DNA of 64,000 nucleotides from Lachnospiraceae bacterium (GTDB lineage: Bacteria > Bacillota > Clostridia > Lachnospirales > Lachnospiraceae), in assembly GCA_017449075.1 (NCBI GenBank), contig JAFSKG010000001.1:60736-124735 (forward strand), given 5' to 3'. Positions 8,706-15,750 of the stretch are shown here, piece by piece; within the stretch, counting starts at the first letter, position 1, and each line of letters starts with the position of its first letter. The position numbers were made by a program, and so were the translations under genes. Below the pieces are notes generated by a model. That model saw only the letters and a program-made list of their open reading frames with translations, made no database searches and was not told where the DNA came from.

Positions 8706-8757
8706 AAAAGTGCAGTTTTTTCAAGTATTTTTGTTGCTAAAAGTGCAGTTTTTTCAA
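8706..8757. repeat. Two 33-bp-spaced repeats AAAAGTGCAGTTTTTTCAA
   Basis: The 19-bp sequence occurs at 8706-8724 and 8739-8757, exactly 33 bp apart. The period equals that of the iterons at 162-239, and the layout is similar (AAGTG, a semi-palindrome, TATTTTT). It lies upstream of the Phd antitoxin remnant. Confidence 0.6.
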
Positions 8758-8838
8758 TTTTATTATTTATATCTAGTATTGTATCATTCCGTGTTTTTAG
8801 TATAATATGATAAAATAATGACGAGGGTGGTAATTTTT

Positions 8839-9015
8839 ATGATTCAAATTAGACAAGTTTCAGACTTAAAGAACAAATTTGCCGATATTGAAGATGCTCT
8901 TGATGCTGCTGATTTTGATGCTAAAAATAATCCTGCTAGATACACTCATGAAGAAGTATTTGATTCAATCAGAAATAAACTTAAAAATCTTCTATCGAAT
9001 CATCATCTTCATTAG
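8839..9015 (+). pseudogene. Phd/YefM antitoxin with internal deletion
   Basis: A 58-aa frame. The N-terminus (MIQIRQVSDLKNKFADIE) matches the DNA-binding start of Phd/YefM antitoxins. It runs directly into the family's C-terminal segment (DALDAADFDAK...RYTHEEVF). The conserved middle of about 30-35 residues, normally with an LTKNGYG-like motif, is missing, while the frame is kept. No toxin gene follows. The start follows GAGGGTGG; an earlier ATG at 8818 has no Shine-Dalgarno. A TATAAT lies just upstream. Probably a remnant, but a functional mini-protein cannot be excluded. Confidence 0.7.
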
Positions 9016-9096
9016 GATCAACCAATACAAGAATATTCTTTCTATTCTCTTCTTATTTTTTATTGTTCATTACTTTTATTAATTTATATATTATCC

Positions 9097-9408
9097 TTAA
9101 GCTACGACAAATGGATAATTCTTTAATGCATTTTTATCTTTTTCAATTATTGTTAACATTCTACTTGCTACCCCAGAGGGTGTATTTAATCCTTCTTCCC
9201 ATGCCTCTATAGTCTTATTAGAAACCCCTAAGAAACTCGCAAATAGTTTTTGTGTTAATCCAGTTTTATTTCGAATTTGTTTTACTTCTTTAGGTGTATA
9301 TTTTTTTACTGGTTCAATATAAATATAGTTTCTTTTTAAGTTATGTTTTTTTGCATCTTCAATTGCTTCTCTAAGTCCTTGTTTAATTTCTTCACCCATC
9401 TTACTCAT
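9097..9408 (-). CDS. HigA-type HTH antitoxin
   Basis: 103 aa with an XRE/HTH_3 domain in the C-terminal half (TPKEVKQIRNKTGLTQKLFA, then SNKTIEAWEEG), the usual layout of HigA antitoxins encoded after the toxin. It overlaps the toxin gene by 8 bp, implying coupled translation. Expected to neutralise HigB and repress the shared promoter through the palindrome at 9761-9777. Confidence 0.85.
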   Translation of the reverse strand: MSKMGEEIKQGLREAIEDAKKHNLKRNYIYIEPVKKYTPKEVKQIRNKTGLTQKLFASFLGVSNKTIEAWEEGLNTPSGVASRMLTIIEKDKNALKNYPFVVA

Positions 9409-9748
9409 GATTTTTCTTTACCTCTTTTTCTAATTCAACAATTAATTTCTTAAATTCCTTTTTATCTTCTTCTGAAATATCTTCTTGCTCATTTTTACTA
9501 TATACCATTATTAAATATATAGTTTCAAGTTTAACGAAGTTTACAAATAATACTCTGCTGCCACCACTTTTTCCTTTGTTCTGTAGTTTTAGCCTACATT
9601 TTCTTAATCCACCAGTTCCTTTAATAACAGGATATTTATCACCTTTTTCCAATAAATCAATTTCTAAATACCTCAAATCATCATCACTATAGCCTAACAT
9701 ATCCCATTTTTTTGTAAATATTTTTGTTTGTATAAACTCGCTAAACAT
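9401..9748 (-). CDS. HigB/RelE-type toxin
   Basis: 115 aa, RelE/ParE superfamily, the type usually paired upstream of an HTH antitoxin. Typical features are the GTGGLRKCRLKL strand, GGSRVLFVNF and a Lys-rich C-terminal helix. Family members are mRNA interferases acting on the ribosome; activity here is inferred. The ATG lies 7 nt after a consensus -10 box and has no Shine-Dalgarno, so the toxin message may be leaderless. Confidence 0.82.
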   Translation of the reverse strand: MFSEFIQTKIFTKKWDMLGYSDDDLRYLEIDLLEKGDKYPVIKGTGGLRKCRLKLQNKGKSGGSRVLFVNFVKLETIYLIMVYSKNEQEDISEEDKKEFKKLIVELEKEVKKNHE

Positions 9749-9755
9749 ATACTAC

Positions 9756-9784
9756 ATTATATCCTATTTAATAGGATTTGTCAA
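9756..9784 (-). promoter_or_regulatory. higBA promoter with operator in the spacer
   Basis: Minus-strand TTGACA (9779-9784), 17-bp spacer and TATAAT (9756-9761). A near-perfect inverted repeat, ATCCTATT-T-AATAGGAT (9761-9777), fills the spacer and is a likely autoregulatory operator for the HigA antitoxin. Confidence 0.85.
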
Positions 9785-9801
9785 TTTTACATGACTTTTT
9801 C

Positions 9802-9828
9802 AAAAAACAAGCCGCCTGCGAAGGCGGT
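9802..9828 (-). terminator. Terminator after the HicB-family gene
   Basis: GCCGCCT (9811-9817) pairs with AGGCGGT (9822-9828); the minus strand then has a U-tract (9802-9807). Confidence 0.8.
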
Positions 9829-9858
9829 TTTACTAAAGGTTTATTCTATACTTTCGAT

Positions 9859-10263
9859 TTAAACTACTCTCAATTTTTCTTTAAGTGCTTCTTGTAATGT
9901 TAATGAAAAATTGAAGTTCTTTGATATCGCAAGTGCGTTTAACCAAGCTGGCAAAGTCACTGTTCTATTTACTGCTTTTGAATTTTCTGCCAAACGAATA
10001 GATGGCATGTATACATCAACTAGTATTGTGTACTCATTTTTTCCTATCTTCAATGATTCTATCTTAGATGGTTTTGGAATTTTTTCTTTATCCTGTTCTT
10101 TACCATATATAACTAAGCCAAGCAACTCTCTTGCAGATTCAAATGCATCAGCTTTATCCACACCAGATGTTGCCACATCTAAGTCAGGAAAATACACACT
10201 ATACTCTTTTTCATTTTTTTCTTTACCTATAATCGCTGGGAAAATATACATATCTTTTTTCAT
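9859..10263 (-). CDS. HicB-family antitoxin without HicA
   Basis: 134 aa. The N-terminal half is a HicB-like fold (YSVYFPDLDVATSGVDKADA, then AFESARELLGL). The C-terminal half ends in a ribbon-helix-helix-like stretch (NRTVTLPAWLNALAI). HicB normally neutralises the small RNA-cleaving toxin HicA, whose gene usually lies just upstream. No HicA-sized frame is present in the upstream 70 bp, so this is an orphan antitoxin or regulator. Confidence 0.8.
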   Translation of the reverse strand: MKKDMYIFPAIIGKEKNEKEYSVYFPDLDVATSGVDKADAFESARELLGLVIYGKEQDKEKIPKPSKIESLKIGKNEYTILVDVYMPSIRLAENSKAVNRTVTLPAWLNALAISKNFNFSLTLQEALKEKLRVV

Positions 10264-10304
10264 AATCTTACCTCAAGATTAAGTTTATTCGTTTTTTTTC
10301 TCCA

Positions 10305-10331
10305 TAAAAAACGGCGGAGAGACTCCCCGCC
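10305..10331 (-). terminator. Terminator after the immunity-like pseudogene
   Basis: GGCGGAGA (10313-10320) pairs imperfectly with CCCCGCC (10325-10331), with a U-tract on the minus strand (10306-10311). Confidence 0.75.
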
Positions 10332-10333
10332 CA

Positions 10334-10663
10334 CTACGGTTGAACCCGGGCACTAGGTGCCAGCTCAATTATTAATATTATACAATATTTATTATAAAAG
10401 TCAATGTTGGACACATATTTTAGTTTTCTATCTAATTCTTTACAGGATATCGTTTCAACTACTTCCCATTTACCACCTTTAGATCTGTCATCTGTTGGTT
10501 TTGGATTGGTTTTATCATAAAGATAATCTTCATCACTATCATCAACTACACGATACATGTCTTCACCATCATCAATGGCACAATATACTTTTCCGTTTGT
10601 AAGTTCATCTACACCAAATGATTCGCCAACTTATTTAATTTTATACCATACTTTTCTGCTCAT
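10334..10663 (-). pseudogene. Immunity-type small protein with in-frame stop
   Basis: From the ATG at 10663 the frame reads MSRKVWYKIK, then TAA (10631-10633). It continues in the same frame with VGESFGVDELTNGKVY and VVDDSDEDYLY...KGGKWEVVE. The part after the stop has the composition of small immunity-like proteins common in Firmicutes, and the part before it is a plausible N-terminus, so I read one gene interrupted at codon 11. A downstream ATG at 10558 could start a 74-aa fragment. It sits next to two toxin/immunity-like genes. Confidence 0.65.
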
Positions 10664-10671
10664 ACTTATTA

Positions 10672-10917
10672 CTAATAAATCCACATATCTTTTTCCGTTA
10701 TTGAATTCACCATTTCAATTACAGTTTTGCCATCTCGTTTAACTTCACAAAGTTGTTCAAAGGTATCAACTTCTGTTGTTTCTTTATAAAACTCACAAAA
10801 TGAAATTACTTCCTTGCCATTCAACTCTCCATATGTAATAGAATATTTTTTACCATTATAATTAAATTCAATTTCGTGACCTTCATCTACTAATTTTTTT
10901 AATTCATCTCTGCTCAT
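10672..10917 (-). CDS. Small immunity-like hypothetical protein
   Basis: 81 aa, starting MSRDELKKLVDEGHEIEF and continuing GKKYSITYGEL and ISFCEFYKE. I do not know a named family, but small proteins like this occur beside polymorphic-toxin fragments in Firmicutes. It overlaps the upstream toxin-like gene by 4 bp (ATGA), so the two are probably translated together. An immunity role is inferred from context. Confidence 0.55.
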   Translation of the reverse strand: MSRDELKKLVDEGHEIEFNYNGKKYSITYGELNGKEVISFCEFYKETTEVDTFEQLCEVKRDGKTVIEMVNSITEKDMWIY

Positions 10918-11234
10918 TTGTTAATCTTCTCTCCTTTCTTTATTCTTTTACCATTCTTGTATTTATGTTGATGTGGCACATCTGGATGCATTTTAGGATT
11001 TCCATGATTACTATAATCAATATCTAAATAAGGATTTCCATTTTTATCATAATATCTCTCACTATCTAACTTACCATTTTTGTAGTTTTTTGAAACTGAG
11101 TTAGGGTCGCCCTTCATTGGTACTGAATGTAAATCATGTGTTGTTTTTATTTTATCAACTCTTCCAACATCCTTTGAACCTGCTCCATTAAATCCTTTTG
11201 TGCTACCAAAACCTCCATGTACACCTGCTCCCAT
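10914..11234 (-). CDS. Toxin-module-like small protein
   Basis: 106 aa: a Gly-rich start (MGAGVHGGFGSTKGF) followed by a polar C-terminus with RYYDKNGNPYLDIDY, HGNP and HPDVPHQHKY. Such His/Asp-rich ends resemble C-terminal toxin modules of polymorphic toxins, but here the module is a complete small gene with its own Shine-Dalgarno (GGAGG, 8 nt from the ATG at 11234). It overlaps the end of the DUF4417 gene and the start of the immunity-like gene. Function not assigned. Confidence 0.5.
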   Translation of the reverse strand: MGAGVHGGFGSTKGFNGAGSKDVGRVDKIKTTHDLHSVPMKGDPNSVSKNYKNGKLDSERYYDKNGNPYLDIDYSNHGNPKMHPDVPHQHKYKNGKRIKKGEKINK

Positions 11235-11235
11235 C

Positions 11236-11907
11236 TTAGTTACCTCCGTACCTTTTATATTGTTCACTACGGAAGTTAACTATTCTGATTTTTTTATCAT
11301 CACAAACTTTTTGAATATGCTTTGTTATTCCACCATAAATAACTATAACTTTAGGGTCTAATATTTTTACAATGTAGTCAAAACCTTCGTCCAAAAAATT
11401 TCTGTCTATTTTGTTTTGTATCGTACCATTGGTTCCTATAGCAATAATTGATTTGTGTGGGGCACCCAAGCAAGCACATTCATAAGTTCGTTCATCACCA
11501 TACCGTATATTTGTTATTACCTTGATGCCATTACTTTGTAAATAATTACCTATTGCTCTACTACGATAAATGTTCCAGTGTTGCATTACTAATGGCATAT
11601 CTCTATAAATACTAAAGTCTGGTAAAATTACACCATTAAACTTTTTCAATTTTTTTATAAAAACTTTAGGACGGTTCCAGATTTTTTCAAAATGGAAATC
11701 ATCAATGTAAAAGTGCACCCATTGATTAAAATCCTTTGTGCTATTCTTCATAGCATCTATAAAAGATATAAGTTTGTTAGGAACATCCTTTATGCCTTTA
11801 ATTACTGGTATTTCTAACTCGCCTTCGTATTTTGCATTTTTAACTAGAAATGCTTTAAAAACATCTTTGCAACCAGCACGGTTGCTTTGTAATTTTATTG
11901 TAGACAT
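11236..11907 (-). CDS. DUF4417 domain protein
   Basis: 223 aa. The body matches DUF4417: VHFYIDDFHFEKIWNRP, GVILPDFSIYRDMP, the NIYRSRAIGNYLQ helix and the YGDERTYECACLG and VIVIYGG segments. Family function is unknown; members are often on mobile elements. The start at 11907 is set by AGGAGG 7 nt upstream, although the frame stays open to 12015. The perfect inverted repeat ATCTCAATT-A-AATTGAGAT lies 10-30 bp upstream of the ATG. Confidence 0.75.
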   Translation of the reverse strand: MSTIKLQSNRAGCKDVFKAFLVKNAKYEGELEIPVIKGIKDVPNKLISFIDAMKNSTKDFNQWVHFYIDDFHFEKIWNRPKVFIKKLKKFNGVILPDFSIYRDMPLVMQHWNIYRSRAIGNYLQSNGIKVITNIRYGDERTYECACLGAPHKSIIAIGTNGTIQNKIDRNFLDEGFDYIVKILDPKVIVIYGGITKHIQKVCDDKKIRIVNFRSEQYKRYGGN

Positions 11908-11923
11908 AGCTACACCTCCTTTT

Positions 11924-11942
11924 ATCTCAATTAAATTGAGAT
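11924..11942 (-). promoter_or_regulatory. Inverted repeat upstream of the DUF4417 gene
   Basis: ATCTCAATT and AATTGAGAT are perfect arms around one base, immediately before the Shine-Dalgarno of the DUF4417 gene. Read on the plus strand it is followed by TTTTT and could terminate transcription. Role undetermined. Confidence 0.4.
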
Positions 11943-12002
11943 TTTTAAAATTTGGATCAAATAATTTCTCAATTTTTAATGTCATTAAATGTGATAAATA
12001 AT

Positions 12003-12145
12003 GCTTTATCAACATTGTTGAGATTTTACTTGATAAAGTTTTTGAGATATGCTATACTACAATTTACCATCCGAGTGCAGCATAGCATATCGGGTATTAT
12101 GAATCATAAGATCTACGCCAATAGGTCTTATGATTTTTTTATTTC
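12003..12145 (+). ncRNA. Candidate small RNA with pseudoknot and terminator
   Basis: Plus-strand elements in order: CTTTATCAA/TTGATAAAG hairpin; GATATGCTAT/ATAGCATATC helix whose loop holds ACAATTTACC and ATCCGA, the latter able to pair with TCGGGT after the helix (an H-type pseudoknot); then an AATCATAAGA.../...TCTTATGATT hairpin followed by seven Ts. No gene follows on this strand. I see no convincing promoter. It shares the pseudoknot-plus-CAATTT plan with the three-copy RNA family but not its other parts. Confidence 0.4.
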
Positions 12146-12172
12146 GCTCATATTATCACCCCTTTCAAATAA

Positions 12173-12694
12173 TTATTTCCTAAACATATTATATTGATAA
12201 GTTGCTGCTTTTTTAGTCACAACACATTTTGTCACTAATTCATCTATAGAGTAGTTCTTGACAGCATCATATCCCATCAAAAATTCCCCTGCAAAACATT
12301 CTGCCTGCCATTCTGGATCCATATATTTTGGTGTTATAATATGTGTATCAGCTTTAGCCAATTCAAATCCACAAAGTTTTAATAATATAAAATGTCCTAT
12401 TTCGTGTGCTATACAATATCTTCCAAAACCGTCTCCATCGCATGCATTATCAAATATTTTTTGTTTTATTCGTATTTTACCAGAATTTATATCAGTGGTT
12501 GCAAAAACTTTTTTTGGCATTGTATTATTAGCAACAACTTGATAAGAAAAACCTTTGAACTTTTTACTTAAAACATCTAATAATGTAGTTACATCTACAT
12601 ATGATTCATATTTAATTCCTAAAAATTTTCTAAAAGCTTTAACAATTTGTCTAATGTTTAATCTAGATAATGGTTCAACAATATAATCATGCAT
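12173..12694 (-). CDS. ImmA/IrrE-family metallopeptidase
   Basis: 173 aa with the zinc-protease motif HEIGH (residues 97-101) in the context YCIAHEIGHFILLKL. ImmA-type proteases cleave a partner XRE repressor to induce a mobile element, as in ICEBs1. The start at 12694 follows AGAGG and overlaps the end of the XRE gene, so the two are coupled. Partnership with the adjacent repressor is inferred from that overlap. Confidence 0.85.
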   Translation of the reverse strand: MHDYIVEPLSRLNIRQIVKAFRKFLGIKYESYVDVTTLLDVLSKKFKGFSYQVVANNTMPKKVFATTDINSGKIRIKQKIFDNACDGDGFGRYCIAHEIGHFILLKLCGFELAKADTHIITPKYMDPEWQAECFAGEFLMGYDAVKNYSIDELVTKCVVTKKAATYQYNMFRK

Positions 12695-13061
12695 TTTTTT
12701 TACCTCTTTTTTTTGTAAGAATACCTTGAATTTTTTTTCTTTCCTCATCCGTTAATTCTTCAAATGAACGTGCGAACACAAGTGCAAACTCTTTATTTGC
12801 TTGTGTTGCATTTTCTAAATTTAATACCAACATTTTTTTTGATTCCTCAATTGCATTTTTTAATTTCTCTTTTTCTTTTAGAGCTAACTCGTAAATGCTA
12901 CTTATTCTTTCATACCACGTTTTAGGTACTTGCTTTTTACCGTTTTCAACGGCTGATAGGAATGCAGATGAGACTCCTAAATTTTTTGCCATTTCTTTTA
13001 AATTTTCTCCCCTATCAATTCTTAAGTCTCGAGCATACTCTCCAAACTTAGTGATAGCCAT
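12687..13061 (-). CDS. XRE-family repressor (ImmR-like)
   Basis: 124 aa with an N-terminal helix-turn-helix (LKEMAKNLGVSSAFLSAVENG) and an acidic helical C-terminus. The start at 13061 is set by AAGGAG; the longer frame to 13085 reads through the leader. Its promoter is flanked by two copies of a 14-bp inverted repeat, a clear autoregulation layout. Coupled to the ImmA-like protease and next to the restriction operon. Confidence 0.85.
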   Translation of the reverse strand: MAITKFGEYARDLRIDRGENLKEMAKNLGVSSAFLSAVENGKKQVPKTWYERISSIYELALKEKEKLKNAIEESKKMLVLNLENATQANKEFALVFARSFEELTDEERKKIQGILTKKRGKKNA

Positions 13062-13091
13062 ATTGTTCTCCTTCTTACCCTCCATAAGGTT

Positions 13092-13145
13092 AACCTTTTT
13101 AGGTTATTGTATCATATTTTGAAAATTTGTCAACCTTTTTTAGTT
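13092..13145 (-). promoter_or_regulatory. XRE repressor promoter with two operators
   Basis: Minus-strand TTGACA and TACAAT with a 16-bp spacer. AACCTTTTTAGGTT (13092-13105) lies at the predicted transcription start, and AACCTTTTTTAGTT (13132-13145) abuts the -35 box. The sites are 40 bp apart. Confidence 0.8.
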
Positions 13146-13182
13146 AATTTTTATGTCTTTTCTGTGTTTTGTTTTTATAGTT

Positions 13183-15750
13183 TTACCCCTGATTAACTAT
13201 CATCTCATACTCTTTCCTCGTAAGTACTGTTGAATAAAGTCCAACTTTTTCGTCAAGATGCTTATCTATGCCAGTATATACAAGGCTACTATCTTCATAT
13301 CTTCTAAACTTATATACTGCTTCATTCATTATGCCTTCTTTAAATAATCCGAGCGAAACAAGAAGTTCAAAATCTTTAACCAAAAGCCCTGTCACTCTTT
13401 TAAATAAATCTGGCTCAAGTTTAGTTATTACATCTTTAAGAGTCTCTTCTCTAAAATCTGTTAAGAACATAAATATCGGTATTCTTGTTGCAAATTTAAT
13501 TAATTTCTCTTGAATTTCTTTTCTCTTAGTTTTAAATTCTTTTTCTTCTTCCGTTAATACTTTCTTTTCTTTCTCACTTAGTTTTTCATTATTTCGCTTT
13601 GCTTCTTTTACATGCTCTGACTTATTTATAATTGTTTTAATATCATCATTTAAACTTCTAAATCCCTCTATATTCATAAGTGCCTTCATAGCATCTTCGT
13701 TTGCCATAAGTCTTTTTAGTACATCATTTGTCACATCTACAAGCATAGCTGACTGCCATCTTTTAGCAAGTAGCGTCGCTGTAGTTCCTGATGTAGTTAT
13801 ATCAAGTATTTCAGATGGATTTATTTGCTTCATTCCATATCCGTCATAAGCAAGGACTGGTAAGAAATTTATAAACTCACCAACTTTAACTTCAGGACTT
13901 TTATTTGCATCGCTACTAAGTTTGATACTATAGTCTGATACCTGTCTAAGTGCTCTATTAATTGCAAAATCAAATATATAACATTCTTTTTTTATTATCT
14001 CCGTTTTTCCATCATCTGTTTTTATAGTCCATGGGCTTTGAACTCTAAATGCAGATTGGAAATAAGTTTCTGGTGATTTTAAATTTCTAAGCATGAGTAT
14101 ACCAGTCCAAGGTTTGACTGTGACGCCAGTAGTTAGTTTTCCGCAAGTTAGAGTAATGGTTTTTGTCTCAAGTGGATTTCCCATCTCAGATTCAAAATAA
14201 TCAAGTGCATCAAGTCCAACTCCACCATTTTTACCAGCAACTACTATAACCTTATAATCATGATAAAATACATTTTGTTTTTCTTTAAGCAAATTTCTCA
14301 TAGCAAAACATGCATCAACTGTCTGCATAAACCAAAGTGTATGTGTCAAATTATTTAATAGTCTCACATCTGAAAATGGCATAGGTGGTTTGTCGGCATT
14401 TTGTTTTAACAAATCCACTCTTTGCTCTTTATAATCACCTCTTATTAAATCAAGCCACTTCTGCACATATTCTTTATATACGAATTCTGCACTTTCACCT
14501 TTGCCAGTAGTTGAGAAAAATACATTCAGGTCAAATTCGTTAAACTCACCGCCTTTAGCAATTTTCTCAATCTCATCAGGCACTTTATATGTAAGCATAA
14601 TCATTCTTGGAAGAGCAGCATAAGGGTTATCAGGACCTTCCCAACTTTCTTTTGCATTTTGCTCATCGCTATAAGTCCAAGAGAATATTTGTTCTTCTAT
14701 AAACTCTCCATTATTAAGTGCTTTAAATGGAGTTCCAGATAAAAATAAATAATAGTCTGTAGTTATAGACAAGCAAGTCTCATCATAGACTGCTGCTTCA
14801 TCTTTTTTTGCATCTATATCTTCATCATCTATTTCATCTTCGTCAAATGCAAATAAATCTTTTGCCTTATCTTTCCAAGCACCAAAATGATACTCGTCAA
14901 ATACAACTAAATCCCAATTTGTCTCGTGCACCCATTTATTTTTAGGTTTTATGCCACCAGTTTCATTGTCTATACCTAAAAAATCTTGAAATGAACCAAA
15001 ACAAACTAAAGGGTATTCTGTCTTATCTTCTTTACACTTCTTTTTATATTTTTCATATTGTTCATCAATAGTTCCAAGTGTTGGATCTTTTTTATCGTTT
15101 GATATAAACTGCCAACCCTCAAAATCAATATGGTTTAGCAAATCATCCCTCCAAGCTTGTTTAACTGCGGGCTTAAATGTCAATATCAAAACTTTTGATA
15201 AGTCCATCGCTTTTGCCAATTGGTATGTAGTAAATGTTTTTCCAAATCTCATTTTAGCATTCCATAAAAACTTTGGATTTGCTTTTTTGTTTTCTCTTTT
15301 TATTGATTCAAAATATCTCTTGGTTTTATTCACAGCCTCCTTTTGTTCGGCTCGCATCTTGAAGTTCTCGGTGCGATTTTCTTCATTCTCAGTTCGCTCT
15401 TTAACTGCTAATATTGCCGCTTTTACATCATCAAGTTTGCAATCAAAAAATTCAGTCTTCTTTCCATCTTTTGTTTTAAGTGCCTTAAAACCTTTTCTCT
15501 CTAAAACTCTATGAACATCTTTATCTATAAATGTTGTGCCATCATTTCTAACTGCATTTTCTCTTAATATGATGTCATAAGTTTCTTTTGAACCAGGTTT
15601 TAATATATTATGTTGTTCTGCAACTCTCTCGTTTATATCTCTTGTAGTATAGCCTACTTTGATATATCTTGATAACTCAGCATCAGTCTCTTTGTAGGCA
15701 TATATCATTGGGTGGACTTCGGGACGAGTGGCGAATTCTTTAAATCGCAT
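13183..15750 (-). CDS. GIY-YIG nuclease-helicase restriction protein
   Basis: 855 aa. The N-terminus is a GIY-YIG/T5orf172-like nuclease (MIYAYKE at 15-21, YIKVGYTTRDINERV at 29-43). A superfamily 2 helicase follows with motif I MRFGKT (167-172), motif II DEYH (285-288), motif III SGTP (338-341) and a QSAFRVQSP motif VI near 570. The C-terminus is helical. This is the DNA-translocating and cutting subunit expected of a restriction system with the adjacent N6-adenine methylase; the start overlaps the methylase stop by 1 bp. Strong Shine-Dalgarno AGGAGG. Confidence 0.8.
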   Translation of the reverse strand: MRFKEFATRPEVHPMIYAYKETDAELSRYIKVGYTTRDINERVAEQHNILKPGSKETYDIILRENAVRNDGTTFIDKDVHRVLERKGFKALKTKDGKKTEFFDCKLDDVKAAILAVKERTENEENRTENFKMRAEQKEAVNKTKRYFESIKRENKKANPKFLWNAKMRFGKTFTTYQLAKAMDLSKVLILTFKPAVKQAWRDDLLNHIDFEGWQFISNDKKDPTLGTIDEQYEKYKKKCKEDKTEYPLVCFGSFQDFLGIDNETGGIKPKNKWVHETNWDLVVFDEYHFGAWKDKAKDLFAFDEDEIDDEDIDAKKDEAAVYDETCLSITTDYYLFLSGTPFKALNNGEFIEEQIFSWTYSDEQNAKESWEGPDNPYAALPRMIMLTYKVPDEIEKIAKGGEFNEFDLNVFFSTTGKGESAEFVYKEYVQKWLDLIRGDYKEQRVDLLKQNADKPPMPFSDVRLLNNLTHTLWFMQTVDACFAMRNLLKEKQNVFYHDYKVIVVAGKNGGVGLDALDYFESEMGNPLETKTITLTCGKLTTGVTVKPWTGILMLRNLKSPETYFQSAFRVQSPWTIKTDDGKTEIIKKECYIFDFAINRALRQVSDYSIKLSSDANKSPEVKVGEFINFLPVLAYDGYGMKQINPSEILDITTSGTTATLLAKRWQSAMLVDVTNDVLKRLMANEDAMKALMNIEGFRSLNDDIKTIINKSEHVKEAKRNNEKLSEKEKKVLTEEEKEFKTKRKEIQEKLIKFATRIPIFMFLTDFREETLKDVITKLEPDLFKRVTGLLVKDFELLVSLGLFKEGIMNEAVYKFRRYEDSSLVYTGIDKHLDEKVGLYSTVLTRKEYEMIVNQG

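Noticed and set aside
10340-10375. GGTTCAACC stretch as a tRNA T-arm
   Set aside because: No acceptor stem, anticodon arm or D-arm can be built around it.
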